The notes below the pieces were generated by a model. The model was not told the origin of the DNA and did not search any database. It worked only from the letters and a program-made list of their open reading frames with translations. Position numbers and translations under genes: made by a program. Of a stretch of DNA of 64,000 nucleotides, positions 53,632 to 62,821 are shown piece after piece; within the stretch, counting starts at the first letter, position 1; each line of letters opens with the position of its first letter. Source of the stretch: Janthinobacterium sp. GW456P (GTDB lineage: Bacteria; Pseudomonadota; Gammaproteobacteria; Burkholderiales; Burkholderiaceae_D); contig NZ_NEHB01000018.1 of assembly GCF_002127655.1 (NCBI RefSeq), forward strand, positions 1-64,000. Reading direction: 5' to 3'.

Positions 53632-54681
53632 CTACTGTCCCGGATTGGGCAGGCTTGCGTGGATGGCGTCGACGGCCGCCACCAGCTCCGGCGACAGGGT
53701 GAGGTGATGGGCGTCGATATTTTGCTGCAACTGCGCCACGCTGGTGGCGCCGACGATGGTTGACGCGACGAACCAGCGCGAATAGCACCACGCGAGCGCC
53801 AGCTGCGCCGGCGTCAGGCCGTGCGCGCGGGCCAGCGCCGCATACTGGCGCGCCGCCTCGATGGTGGCGGGGCGCACGTAGCGGGGACTCCAGCCGGCCG
53901 GAAAGCGCGTCAGGCGGCCCTCGGCCTGCGGATCGTCGAGGTATTTCGCCGTCAGCTGGCCGAACGCCAGCGGGCTGTAAGCCAGCATGCTGACGTTCTC
54001 GCGGTGGCAGGTTTCGTCGAGCAGGCTCGTCTCGAAATGGCGCGCCGTCAGGTTGTACAGGTTCTGGATCGACGCGATGCGCGGCAAGCCTTTCAGCTCG
54101 GCCTGCTTGATGTATTCGCACACGCCCCACGACGATTCGTTCGATACGCCGATGTGGCCGATCTTGCCCTCTTCAATCAGCTTGCCCAGCACGGCCAGCG
54201 TGTCTTCGATGGCGACCGACGCGTGCTCCTTGCGCGGGTTGTACACGCTGGCGCCGAAGATGGGCAGGTTGCGGCTGGGCCAGTGCAGCTGGTACAGGTC
54301 GATGTGCTCCGTCTGCAGCCGGCGCAGGCTGTCTTCGACGGCGGCGCGGATGTTGACCGCGTCGTGGTCCGTCTTGCCCTTGCGTATCCAGTGCATGCGC
54401 GAGTTCGGCCCGGCCACCTTGCTGGCCAGGACGATATCGCCGCGCTTGCCGCTTTTCTTCAGCCAGCTGCCGATGTAACGCTCGGTGCTGCCCTGCGTCT
54501 GCGCGCTGGCCATCACCGGATACATTTCCGCCGTGTCGATGAAGTTGATGCCACGTTCCAGCGCGTAATCGAGCTGGCTGTGCGCTTCGGCTTCGCTGTT
54601 CTGCTCGCCGAAGGTCATCGTGCCCAGGCAGATCGTGCTCACTTCCAGGGCGCTGGCGCCCAGCCTGACCTTGGCGATCAT
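53632..54681 (-). CDS. Tas-like aldo/keto reductase
   Basis: 349 aa from the ATG at 54681, which overlaps the pyrD stop by 4 nt. Catalytic residues fit the AKR family: DTAEMYP (Asp, Tyr), the Lys in LASKVAG, and the His in YQLHWPSR. The long loop [11 protein letters not shown] and the ending [12 protein letters not shown] are those of Tas-like NADP(H)-dependent reductases. Substrate unknown. Translationally coupled to pyrD. Confidence 0.93.
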   Translation of the reverse strand: MIAKVRLGASALEVSTICLGTMTFGEQNSEAEAHSQLDYALERGINFIDTAEMYPVMASAQTQGSTERYIGSWLKKSGKRGDIVLASKVAGPNSRMHWIRKGKTDHDAVNIRAAVEDSLRRLQTEHIDLYQLHWPSRNLPIFGASVYNPRKEHASVAIEDTLAVLGKLIEEGKIGHIGVSNESSWGVCEYIKQAELKGLPRIASIQNLYNLTARHFETSLLDETCHRENVSMLAYSPLAFGQLTAKYLDDPQAEGRLTRFPAGWSPRYVRPATIEAARQYAALARAHGLTPAQLALAWCYSRWFVASTIVGATSVAQLQQNIDAHHLTLSPELVAAVDAIHASLPNPGQ

Positions 54682-55727
54682 TGCGCCTGTTTGCCGCGCA
54701 GCGCGCGCGCGCAATCCTTGATCAGGGCGGGACCAGCGTAAATCAGGCCGCTGTACAGCTGCACCAGCTGCGCGCCGGCCTCGAACTTGGCCACGGCGTC
54801 GCTACCCTGCATGATGCCGCCCACGCCGATGATGGGCAGCGCGTCGCCCAGTTCCGCTTTCAGCAGCCGGATCACGTTGTTCGACAGTTCGAACACGGGC
54901 GCGCCCGACAGGCCGCCCGCTTCGGCACCGTGCGGCATGCCTTCGACGGCGCTGCGCGACAGCGTCGTGTTGGTGGCGATGACGCCGTCGATGCGGTGGC
55001 GCGTGAGCGACTCGGCGATGCTTTTCACCTGCTCGCCATCCATGTCCGGCGCGATTTTCAGGGCCAGCGGCACGTAGCGCTTGTGCTTGTCGGCCAGGCG
55101 CGCCTGCGCGTCCTTCAGTTGCGACAGCAGGGCGTCGAGTTCCGACGCGCCCTGCAGCTGGCGCAGGTTTTTCGTGTTCGGCGACGAGATGTTCACTGTC
55201 ACGTAACTGGCATACGGGTAGACTTTTTCCAGGCACAGCAGGTAGTCGTCGGCGGCACGTTCGATGGGCGTGTCGGCGTTCTTGCCGATGTTCAGGCCCA
55301 GCACGCCGGCGCGGTTCTGGTAGAACTTCGACGCCTGCACGTTGGCGACAAACGCATCGACGCCGCCATTATTGAAACCCATGCGGTTGATGATGCCCTG
55401 CGCCTGCGGCAGGCGGAACATGCGCGGTTTCGGATTGCCCGCCTGCGCGCGCGGCGTGACGGTGCCCACTTCGATGGAGCCGAAACCCAGGTCGGCCAGC
55501 GCGTCGATGTAGGCGCCATCCTTGTCCAGGCCAGCGGCCAGACCCACGGGATTGGGGAAGGTGATGCCCATCACCGTGCGCGGGTCGGCAGCCGGCTTGC
55601 CGGCCAGCTTCGTCAGGCCCAGCGCGCTGGCGCGTTTCAGGGCGGGCAGGGTGAGATGGTGGGCCGCTTCGGCATCCATCGAAAACAGCAGCGGGCGGGC
55701 GAGGGAGTACAGGAATTTTTCGGACAT
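54678..55727 (-). CDS. pyrD: Dihydroorotate dehydrogenase (quinone), class 2
   Basis: 349 aa. Class-2 features: N-terminal membrane-association helix ([19 protein letters not shown]), FMN site [14 protein letters not shown], catalytic-Ser region [15 protein letters not shown], and [19 protein letters not shown] (phosphate site). It oxidises dihydroorotate and passes electrons to ubiquinone in pyrimidine synthesis. Divergent from the tricorn-like gene. Confidence 0.97.
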   Translation of the reverse strand: MSEKFLYSLARPLLFSMDAEAAHHLTLPALKRASALGLTKLAGKPAADPRTVMGITFPNPVGLAAGLDKDGAYIDALADLGFGSIEVGTVTPRAQAGNPKPRMFRLPQAQGIINRMGFNNGGVDAFVANVQASKFYQNRAGVLGLNIGKNADTPIERAADDYLLCLEKVYPYASYVTVNISSPNTKNLRQLQGASELDALLSQLKDAQARLADKHKRYVPLALKIAPDMDGEQVKSIAESLTRHRIDGVIATNTTLSRSAVEGMPHGAEAGGLSGAPVFELSNNVIRLLKAELGDALPIIGVGGIMQGSDAVAKFEAGAQLVQLYSGLIYAGPALIKDCARALRGKQAQ

Positions 55728-55932
55728 GGGGCGCTTTGAGTAGGTGTGCGGGCTGCCGGGAAGGGCTGGCGGCGCGCGAAATTAAGTGCCGTATTTTACC
55801 GTGTTCCGCGCGGCTGCCGGGTGTATAGTTCTCTTTGGTCTAATGCAACATTGATTCCTTGTCAATTCGCATTCGACCGCGGATCTTCCTGTTTTTTCTC
55901 TGTTCTGTTGACTTCTATAAGCGAGACATCGA

Positions 55933-58900
55933 TTGAAAAAGACACGCATCTTGACCGCCATCGCGGCCGCCAGCGCACTGCTGCTGAGCCACCCGGCCCT
56001 GGCCCTGCCCAATACCCAAGACACCCGCATGCTGAGCGAACCGGCCGTCTCCAGCCGCCATATCGCCTTCATCTATGCGGGCGATGTATGGCTGTCCAAC
56101 CTCGATGGCGGCGGCGCGCGGCGCCTGACCTCCGACCTGGGCGGCAAGTCCAATCCCGTGTTCTCGCCCGATGGCAGCCAGATCGCGTATAGCGCCAACA
56201 TCGACGGCAATGTCGACGTGTATGTGATCGCGGCCGCGGGCGGCGTGCCGCGCCGCCTGACCTTCCACCCGGGTGTCGACCTGGCGCAGGCGTTCACGCC
56301 CGATGGACAGTCCGTGATGTTCACCTCGCCCCGCGCCGCCTTCAACAACCGCTTCCAGAAGCTGTTTACGGTGCCGGTGGCGGGCGGCGTGGAAACCCAG
56401 CTGGAGATCCCGAACGCGTCGCGCGCCACGTATTCGCCCGATGGCCAGCGTATCGCGTACAACCCGCTGGCGCCCGCCTTCAAGCAGTGGAAGCGCTACC
56501 GGGGCGGCACCAATTCCTGGCTGTGGCTGTTCTCGTCCAGCGACAAGTCGATCGAAAAAATCCCCCAGCCCACGACGCGCTCGAACGACGTTGACCCGAT
56601 GTGGATAGGCGACACCGTGTACTTCCGCTCGGACCGCAACGGCGAATTCAACCTCTTTGCCTATGACGTGAAGACGAAAGCCGTGCGCCAGCTGACGCGG
56701 CACGCGGATTTCCCCGTGCTCAATGCATCGGCCGCGAACGGCACCATCGTCTACGAGCAGGCCGGCTATCTGCACTCTTTCGACATCGCCAGCGGCCAGG
56801 CGCGCAAGCTGACCATAGCCGTGGCCAGCGACCTGGGGCAAACGCGCCCCCGCTGGGTCAAGAACGCGAAATACATCCGCGACGCGTCGATTTCGCCGTC
56901 GGGCGCGCGCGTGGCGTTCGAATACCGGGGCGAGATCGTCACCATCCCCGCCGACAAGGGCGACGTGCGCAACCTGACGCAGTCGGCCGGCGCCCACGAG
57001 CGCACGCCGATCTGGTCGCCCGATGGCCGCTCGGTCGCGTATTTCTCGGACGAGTCGGGCGAGTATGAACTGCATGTGCGCGCGCAGGACGGCAAGGGCG
57101 CCGTGCGCAAGTTCAAGCTCAATGGCAGCGGCTTCTATGACAATGCCGTCTGGTCGCCCGACAGCAGAAAAATCGCGTTTGCCGACAATGGCTGGAGCCT
57201 GTACGTGATCGACATCGGCACTGGCAAGCTGCAAAAAATAGCCACAGAGCCGATGTATGGTGTCGACAAGAGCATGCGCGCCGCGTGGGCGCCCGATTCG
57301 CGCTGGCTGGCCTACACGCTCAATTCGCCCACCTACACGCGCAGCGCGTATATCTATTCGATTGAGCAGAACAAGTCGATGCCCGTGACCGATGGCCTGT
57401 CCGACGTGGCCCAGCCCGTGTTCGACAAGAGCGGCAAATACCTGTACTTCTTCGCCTCGACGAATGCGGGCCCCAGCAACAACTGGTTCTCGCAGCAGAA
57501 CGAAGACAACCTGGTGACGCGCACCGTGTGGATGGCCGTGCTGCGGCGCGACTTGCCGTCGCCCTTGATCAAGGAAAGCGACGAGGAAAAGGCCGCTGGC
57601 GCGGACGCCAAAAAGGACACGGCGAAAGCGGAAGCGGAGCCGAAGAGCGAGCCGAAGATCGATCCGAAGACGGGCCGCGACGATCCGAAAGTCACGGTGG
57701 CCCCCGTGGCGCCGATCCGCATCGACTTCGACGGCATCGCCACGCGCATCGTCGACTTGCCGCTCCCGGCCGCGCAGTTTTCCAGCCTGGCCGCTGGCGC
57801 CGCGGGGCAGATCTTTTTGCTGCGCGAAAGCGACGGCAAGAAGGCCGTGCAGCGCTTCGATCTGAAGGAGCGCAAGGCGGAAACCGTGGTGGCCGAAGCT
57901 GACGATTTCGAGGTCTCGGCCGACGGCAAGAAGCTGCTGTACCGCCATAAGGACAACTGGGCCATGGGGAGCGCCACGGGCAAGCTGCTGGCGCCCGGCG
58001 AAGGCAAGATCAAGGTCGACGCCATCGAAGTGAAAGCCGACCCGCGCGCCGAGTGGACGCAGATTTTCAATGAAGTATGGCGCATCAACCGCGACTACTT
58101 CTATGACCCGGGCATGCATGGCGTGGACTGGAAGGCCATGCGCGACAAGTACGCCGTCTTCCTGCCCGAGCTGTCGAGCCGCGCGGACCTGAATCGTTTG
58201 ATCCAGTGGATGTGCAGCGAGCTGGCCGTGGGCCACCATCGCGGCGGCGGCGGCGACGATTTCATCGAGGCGAAGAAGGTGCCGGGGGGACTGCTGGGTG
58301 CCGACTATGAAGTGCGCGACGGCCATTACCGCTTCAAGAAAGTGTATGGCGGCTTGAACTGGAATCCGGCCCTGCGCGCGCCGCTGACGGAGCCGGGCCT
58401 GAACGTGCAGGCGGGCGAATACCTGCTGGCCGTCGACAGCCGCCCGCTGGCGCCGCCGACGAATCTCTACAGCGCTTTCGAGAACACGGCCGGCAAGGCC
58501 ATCGACCTGACCGTGGGGCCCTCGGCCGACGGCAAGGGCGCGCGCACGATCACCGTGGTGCCCGTGCCGACCGAGGATGCCTTGCGCAACCGCGACTGGA
58601 TCGAAGGCAATATGCGCAAGGTGAACGCGGCCACGGGCGGCAAGGTGGCGTACGTCTACGTGCCCAATACGGCGGGCCTGGGCCACACCTACTTCAAGCG
58701 CTATTTCTTCCCGCAGGCGGACAAGCAGGCCATCATCGTCGACGAGCGTTTCAACGGTGGCGGCAGCGTGGCCGATTACTACATCGAGATCCTGCAGAAG
58801 AAGGAAATCGCCTGGTGGACCATGCGCTACGGCGCCGACATGAAGACGCCGTCCGCTTCGATCCAGGGCCCGCGCGCCATGCTGATCGACGAGACGGCCG

Positions 58901-59244
58901 GTTCGGGCGGCGACCTGCTGCCGTGGATGTTCCGCAAGAACAACATGGGCCCGCTGATCGGCAAGGCGACATGGGGCGGCCTGGTGGGCATCCTCGGCTT
59001 TCCCGTGCTGATGGATGGCGGCACGATCACGGCGCCGAACCTGGCGTTCTGGACGCGCGAAAACGGCTGGGGCGTGGAAAACGAAGGCGTGCCGCCCGAT
59101 ATCGAAGTCGAGCAAACGCCGGCCGACGTCATCGCCGGCCGCGATCCGCAGCTGGAAAAGGCGATCGAGGTGATCCAGGCTGAACTGGCGAAGAACCCGC
59201 CCGTGCGTCCGCCACGTCCGACGTTTCCGGACAAGAGCAAGTAG
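55933..59244 (+). CDS. Secreted tricorn-like S41 protease
   Basis: 1103 aa with a TTG start at 55933 that begins KKTRILTAIAAASALLLSHP, a clear signal peptide; no in-frame ATG precedes this signal. N-terminal beta-propellers of about 650 residues carry repeated FSPDG/WSPDG blades. A charged linker (about 540-600) precedes a PDZ and an S41 core: H768-H769 in VGHHRGGG, and Ser991 in AGSGGD with the NGGGSV loop. Tricorn proteases degrade peptides; this one is exported. It ends at the palindrome at 59248. Confidence 0.9.
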   Translation: MKKTRILTAIAAASALLLSHPALALPNTQDTRMLSEPAVSSRHIAFIYAGDVWLSNLDGGGARRLTSDLGGKSNPVFSPDGSQIAYSANIDGNVDVYVIAAAGGVPRRLTFHPGVDLAQAFTPDGQSVMFTSPRAAFNNRFQKLFTVPVAGGVETQLEIPNASRATYSPDGQRIAYNPLAPAFKQWKRYRGGTNSWLWLFSSSDKSIEKIPQPTTRSNDVDPMWIGDTVYFRSDRNGEFNLFAYDVKTKAVRQLTRHADFPVLNASAANGTIVYEQAGYLHSFDIASGQARKLTIAVASDLGQTRPRWVKNAKYIRDASISPSGARVAFEYRGEIVTIPADKGDVRNLTQSAGAHERTPIWSPDGRSVAYFSDESGEYELHVRAQDGKGAVRKFKLNGSGFYDNAVWSPDSRKIAFADNGWSLYVIDIGTGKLQKIATEPMYGVDKSMRAAWAPDSRWLAYTLNSPTYTRSAYIYSIEQNKSMPVTDGLSDVAQPVFDKSGKYLYFFASTNAGPSNNWFSQQNEDNLVTRTVWMAVLRRDLPSPLIKESDEEKAAGADAKKDTAKAEAEPKSEPKIDPKTGRDDPKVTVAPVAPIRIDFDGIATRIVDLPLPAAQFSSLAAGAAGQIFLLRESDGKKAVQRFDLKERKAETVVAEADDFEVSADGKKLLYRHKDNWAMGSATGKLLAPGEGKIKVDAIEVKADPRAEWTQIFNEVWRINRDYFYDPGMHGVDWKAMRDKYAVFLPELSSRADLNRLIQWMCSELAVGHHRGGGGDDFIEAKKVPGGLLGADYEVRDGHYRFKKVYGGLNWNPALRAPLTEPGLNVQAGEYLLAVDSRPLAPPTNLYSAFENTAGKAIDLTVGPSADGKGARTITVVPVPTEDALRNRDWIEGNMRKVNAATGGKVAYVYVPNTAGLGHTYFKRYFFPQADKQAIIVDERFNGGGSVADYYIEILQKKEIAWWTMRYGADMKTPSASIQGPRAMLIDETAGSGGDLLPWMFRKNNMGPLIGKATWGGLVGILGFPVLMDGGTITAPNLAFWTRENGWGVENEGVPPDIEVEQTPADVIAGRDPQLEKAIEVIQAELAKNPPVRPPRPTFPDKSK

Positions 59245-59247
59245 CAA

Positions 59248-59286
59248 GTAGGTCGGATTACGCGCTTGCGCGCTAATCCGACCTAC
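59248..59286. repeat. 39-bp near-perfect palindrome (REP-like)
   Basis: Arms GTAGGTCGGATTA (59248-59260) and TAATCCGACCTAC (59274-59286), with CGCGC-TTG-CGCGC-like centre. It lies between the convergent tricorn-like and bpt genes. I recall similar GTAGGTCGGATTA palindromes as extragenic repeats in proteobacteria; here it may also terminate transcription. Confidence 0.8.
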
Positions 59287-59292
59287 CTGATG

Positions 59293-60015
59293 TTAGAGGA
59301 TGACCCACTGCCCCTTGATCCGTGCTTCCAGTGGCTTGAAGTTGATTTTATACGCCATCTTCGGACTCTGTTCTATCCAGTAGCCCAGGTAGATGTAGGG
59401 CAGGCCCAGTTCGCGCGCCTGGGCGATCTGCCACAGCACGTTGTAGGTGCCGTACGAGGCGCCCGGCACGTCGGGGTCGAAAAACGTGTAGACGGACGAC
59501 AGGCCATCGGCCAGCACGTCGATGATGCTGACCATGCGCAGGGTACCGTCGGGGTCGCGGAATTCCACCAGGCGCGTGTTGACCCGGCTTTGCAGCAGGA
59601 ATTGCGCGTACTGGTCGCGGCTGTCCTGATCCATGCCGCCGCCCGCGTGGCGCGTGCTCTGATATCGCAGGTACAGCTCGTAGTGCTCGTCGAGGAAGGA
59701 GAGGGTGGCCACGCCCGCTTGCAGGCTGGCGTGCCGGCTCCAGGCGCGGCGCTGGTTGCGGTTCGGTGCGAACGCGTTGGTCACCACGCGCACGGGGATG
59801 CAGGCCTGGCAGCCGTCGCAATACGGGCGGTAGGTGAAAATGCCGCTGCGGCGAAAGCCGTTGCGCACCAGTTCCGAATACACGTCGCTGTTGATCAGGT
59901 GCGAAGGCGTGGCCACCTGCGAGCGGGCCTGGCGGTCGTCCAGATAGCTGCACGGATACGGTGCCGTCGTGTAGAACTGCAGGGTGGCAAACGGTAGTTC
60001 GTTCAGGTGCGTCAT
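59293..60015 (-). CDS. bpt: Aspartate/glutamate leucyltransferase (Bpt)
   Basis: 240 aa. N-terminal Cys-rich stretch [13 protein letters not shown] and the ATE-like C-terminal region ([40 protein letters not shown]) identify the Bpt family, which adds Leu to N-terminal Asp or Glu, creating N-degrons read by ClpS/ClpAP. It is downstream of aat on the same strand (54 nt), the usual pair. Confidence 0.95.
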   Translation of the reverse strand: MTHLNELPFATLQFYTTAPYPCSYLDDRQARSQVATPSHLINSDVYSELVRNGFRRSGIFTYRPYCDGCQACIPVRVVTNAFAPNRNQRRAWSRHASLQAGVATLSFLDEHYELYLRYQSTRHAGGGMDQDSRDQYAQFLLQSRVNTRLVEFRDPDGTLRMVSIIDVLADGLSSVYTFFDPDVPGASYGTYNVLWQIAQARELGLPYIYLGYWIEQSPKMAYKINFKPLEARIKGQWVIL

Positions 60016-60069
60016 GCTGATCCTGTCTGGTCTGTCAGCGGCGGTGTGCCTGGAGCTATCATAGCTTTT

Positions 60070-60786
60070 TTACGCCGGTGGCGCAGCATGCCAATCGGTG
60101 ATTTGCGCTGCTTCAATGGCGATCCTCACATGGGCCAGGAAGCGCGCGCGCGAAATGGGCGCCGCGCCCAGCGAGGCCAGGTGTTTTGTTTCTTGCTGAC
60201 AGTCAATCATGGCCACGCCGCGCGCCCGCAAAAAGCGCACGAGGTGCGCCAGCGCGATCTTCGAACCATCCGAAACGCGGGCGAACATCGATTCGCCATA
60301 GAACATGCGCCCGATCGACACGCCATACGCGCCGCCCACCAGTTCGCCATCGAGCCACAGCTCGGACGAGTGCGCGTAGCCCAGCTTGTGCAAGCCCGTG
60401 TAGCCGGCGATGATTTCGTCGGAAATCCACGTGCCCGGACCATCCTTGCGCGGCGCCGCGCAGGCGCGCATGACGGCCTCGAAATCGCCGTCGAAGCGCA
60501 GCTGCCAGCGCCCGTCCGTGGCGGCGCTGCGCTCGACCTTGCGGATCGCCTTGGCCAGGCTGTCGGAGACCTTGAAGTCCGCCGTCATCAGCACCATGCG
60601 CGGGTCGGTGCTCCACCACAAAATAGGCTGGCCTTCGGAAAACCAGGGGAAGATGCCGCGCCGGTAGGCGTCGAGCAGGCGCGCGGGCGACAGGTCGGCG
60701 CCGGCCGCCAGCAGGCCGGGTGCCTCGTCGGTCAGGGCGCGCGAGACGTCGGGGAACGGGGTGTGGATGTCGAGCCAGGGAATCAT
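60070..60786 (-). CDS. aat: Leucyl/phenylalanyl-tRNA-protein transferase
   Basis: 238 aa. Signature [20 protein letters not shown] near the N-terminus, [16 protein letters not shown], and the ending that includes [14 protein letters not shown]. It adds Leu or Phe to N-terminal Lys/Arg, making N-degrons for ClpAPS. First of the aat-bpt pair; a NUDIX gene lies upstream by 30 nt on the same strand. Confidence 0.96.
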   Translation of the reverse strand: MIPWLDIHTPFPDVSRALTDEAPGLLAAGADLSPARLLDAYRRGIFPWFSEGQPILWWSTDPRMVLMTADFKVSDSLAKAIRKVERSAATDGRWQLRFDGDFEAVMRACAAPRKDGPGTWISDEIIAGYTGLHKLGYAHSSELWLDGELVGGAYGVSIGRMFYGESMFARVSDGSKIALAHLVRFLRARGVAMIDCQQETKHLASLGAAPISRARFLAHVRIAIEAAQITDWHAAPPA

Positions 60787-60816
60787 GCGGCGTCAAAGGT
60801 GGCAGGTGAGAGTGGC

Positions 60817-61395
60817 TTACTCGGCATCCGCGCGCGCCATCGGGCGCGTGATGTCGCCCGTATGCACGCCGTAGCTGCCGCCTTCGCGGATTTTCACGCG
60901 GTCGGCAAAGAACAGTTCCAGGGTGGCGCGGATGGTGGGGAAGGCCAGGTCATCCCACGGAATTTGCGCTTCCGTAAACAGCCGCACGTCCAGGCTTTCG
61001 ATGCCGGGCGCGAAATCGAGGTCGCGCAAACGCGCCAGGTAGAACAGGTGCACCTGGTGCACGCGCTGCACATTGAGCAGCGAAAACAGGGGCCCCAGCT
61101 CGATATTCGCGCCCGCTTCCTCCACCGTTTCGCGCTCGGCCGCGTCGGACGTCGTTTCATCGTTTTCCATGAAGCCGGCCGGCAGGGTCCAGTAGCCGAG
61201 GCGCGGCTCGATGGCGCGCTTGCATAGCAAGACCTGCAGCTGGCCATCCTCTTCCCACACGGGAATCGAGCCGACCACCATCTTCGGGTTCTGGTAATGG
61301 ATGGCGTCGCAGTTGGCGCACACATAGCGCGGACGGTTGTCGCCTTCCGGAATGGACAGGCTGACAGGGTGGGCGCATTCGGAGCAGAATTTCAT
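60817..61395 (-). CDS. NUDIX hydrolase with zinc ribbon
   Basis: 192 aa. An N-terminal zinc ribbon, CSEC...CANC (residues 3-30), precedes the NUDIX fold. The NUDIX box is G-x5-E-x7-RE-x2-EE-x-G: GFMENDE ... RETVEEAGA. Similar zinc-ribbon NUDIX proteins hydrolyse NADH or other nucleoside diphosphates. It is likely cytoplasmic and co-transcribed with aat-bpt. Confidence 0.92.
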   Translation of the reverse strand: MKFCSECAHPVSLSIPEGDNRPRYVCANCDAIHYQNPKMVVGSIPVWEEDGQLQVLLCKRAIEPRLGYWTLPAGFMENDETTSDAAERETVEEAGANIELGPLFSLLNVQRVHQVHLFYLARLRDLDFAPGIESLDVRLFTEAQIPWDDLAFPTIRATLELFFADRVKIREGGSYGVHTGDITRPMARADAE

Positions 61396-61546
61396 GGGCA
61401 GTCTTAGGATAAGAGATGTCTGGTTTAACGCTTACTGTACACCGATTGCGTGCCGCGTGGCGAGCTGCGCAGGCACGATTGGCTGCCGCTCATGCAGCCC
61501 GTGAATTCATTAGATTGGTCTATTACAGTTGAATTTGAGATAGCTA

Positions 61547-61576
61547 TTGCCTAAGCCACCCGTTTGCCCTTATAAT
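61547..61576 (+). promoter_or_regulatory. Promoter of the first initiator tRNA
   Basis: -35 TTGCCT (61547-61552), 18-bp spacer, -10 TATAAT (61571-61576). The tRNA starts at 61582, five bases after the -10 box. Confidence 0.65.
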
Positions 61577-61581
61577 TCTTG

Positions 61582-61658
61582 TGCGGGGTGGAGCAGTCTG
61601 GCAGCTCGTCGGGCTCATAACCCGAAGGTCACAGGTTCAAATCCTGTCCCCGCAACCA
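61582..61658 (+). tRNA. tRNA-fMet (initiator, CAU), copy 1
   Basis: 77 nt with encoded CCA. Anticodon CAT in loop CTCATAA; three G-C pairs (GGG/CCC) at the bottom of the anticodon stem mark it as initiator. Position 1 is T and position 72 is A, so the pair is U-A rather than the usual C-A mismatch. Confidence 0.94.
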
Positions 61659-61668
61659 ATGCCGGAAA

Positions 61669-61703
61669 GCCGCTGATACTTGAAAAAGATCAGCGGCTTT
61701 TTT
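61669..61703 (+). terminator. Terminator after tRNA-fMet copy 1
   Basis: GCCGCTGAT (61669-61677) pairs with ATCAGCGGC (61689-61697), followed by six T. Confidence 0.92.
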
Positions 61704-61787
61704 CATTCTCAAACCGCCCACGCAGGTCTTGCAGCCGCCTGCCGCGATTAGCTCCCCGCAGTGCAGCAAACTGGTATATAATTCGCC

Positions 61788-61864
61788 TGCGGGGTGGAGC
61801 AGTCTGGCAGCTCGTCGGGCTCATAACCCGAAGGTCACAGGTTCAAATCCTGTCCCCGCAACCA
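61788..61864 (+). tRNA. tRNA-fMet (initiator, CAU), copy 2
   Basis: Identical to copy 1 over 77 nt, including T at position 1 and encoded CCA. TATAAT at 61777-61782 again lies five bases before the tRNA; no good -35 box was found at 16-18 bp. Confidence 0.94.
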
Positions 61865-61872
61865 ATTCGAAG

Positions 61873-61907
61873 CCGCTGGTTCCTCGCAAGAGGGCCAGCG
61901 GTTTTTT
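61873..61907 (+). terminator. Terminator after tRNA-fMet copy 2
   Basis: CCGCTGG (61873-61879) pairs with CCAGCGG (61895-61901), then six T. Different in loop from the copy-1 terminator. Confidence 0.88.
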
Positions 61908-61910
61908 CGT

Positions 61911-62711
61911 TTACGGCGCGATGTTGTCTGCCAGCTGGCGCGCATACACCACCAGCCTCAGGTGGCGGTCCGCATCGATGGTCAGCGAGGTGTGTTCATA
62001 CGCGACTTGCTCGCCGCCGACGTCCAGCTGGCGCACGCCGGCGCACGGCGCATGCACGTCATGGCGGCGCCACCACAGCCTGAATTCGGGCGAGACTTTT
62101 TCCAGTTCCGCCACCAGCGCGTGGATGTCCGCTTCCTGCGTGGCGCGCGCATAGTCGCGGCGAAAGCTCGACAGCATCAGCGGCGCCTGCTCTTCCCAGG
62201 CCGTGAAGCGTGCGCGCAGCAGCGGGTCGGTAAACAACAGCCACAGCAGATTGCGGCGCGCCGGCACATGCGCGCCGAAGCCGAACAGGGCGTCCGCGCC
62301 TGCATTGAACGCCAGCACGTCCCAACGCAGGTTGAGCACATAGGCCGGATGCGCCAGCTCGTGCATCAGGCGGCGCACCGGCGGCGGCACCACGCAAAAC
62401 GTCTTGCCTTCCTCGGCGGGCGGGCGCGCGTGCGCCAGCAGGAACAGGTGGCGGCGTTCTGCCGCATCCAGTTTCAGCACTTCGGCCAGCTTGTCGAGAA
62501 AGGCGCTCGAGACGCCGATGTCGCGCCCTTGCTCGAGCCAGGTGTACCAGGTCAGCCCCACGCCTGCCAGCGCCGCCACTTCTTCGCGGCGCAAACCCGG
62601 CGTCCTGCGCCGCCCGCCGCCAGGCAAACCGACGTCCTCGGGCGACAGGCGCGCGCGCCGTGCCTGCAGGTAGGCGGCCAGTTCGTGGCGGGTGCGGGCC
62701 AAAGTGCGCAT
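61911..62711 (-). CDS. XRE-family regulator with MmyB-like ligand domain
   Basis: 266 aa. Helix-turn-helix around residues 38-62 (RREEVAALAGVGLTWYTWLE), preceded by the typical R-R-T-P-G-L-R segment. The C-terminal ~170 residues (PAYVLNLRWDVLAFNAGADA, RNLLWLLFTDP) are the MmyB/PAS-like ligand-binding domain. Divergent from the MFS gene at 62822, a common pairing, so it probably represses that transporter. Confidence 0.93.
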   Translation of the reverse strand: MRTLARTRHELAAYLQARRARLSPEDVGLPGGGRRRTPGLRREEVAALAGVGLTWYTWLEQGRDIGVSSAFLDKLAEVLKLDAAERRHLFLLAHARPPAEEGKTFCVVPPPVRRLMHELAHPAYVLNLRWDVLAFNAGADALFGFGAHVPARRNLLWLLFTDPLLRARFTAWEEQAPLMLSSFRRDYARATQEADIHALVAELEKVSPEFRLWWRRHDVHAPCAGVRQLDVGGEQVAYEHTSLTIDADRHLRLVVYARQLADNIAP

Positions 62712-62737
62712 GGTGCGGTCTTTCCGGTGAGGCTGTT

Positions 62738-62778
62738 GCTATCAGTAATAGCATAAACAGTTAAATTGTAATTGTTTA
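62738..62778. promoter_or_regulatory. Two dyads in the XRE-MFS intergenic region
   Basis: GCTAT-N5-ATAGC (62738-62752) and TAAACA-N13-TGTTTA (62754-62778). The second has further symmetric TTA/TAA bases inside. Both are candidate operators for the XRE-MmyB regulator. Confidence 0.5.
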
Positions 62779-62821
62779 TATTGTATTCCAGAATGCCTGC
62801 TTTCTTCCTGAGGGCTGGCCC

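Noticed and set aside
55915-59247. 1110-codon minus-strand open frame opposite the tricorn-like gene
   Set aside because: Arg/His/Gln-rich antisense artefact; the plus strand has signal peptide, propeller blades and an S41 core.
61547-62154. Overlapping frames with a repeated peptide over the tRNA-fMet genes
   Set aside because: The repeated peptide is just the translation of the two identical tRNA genes.
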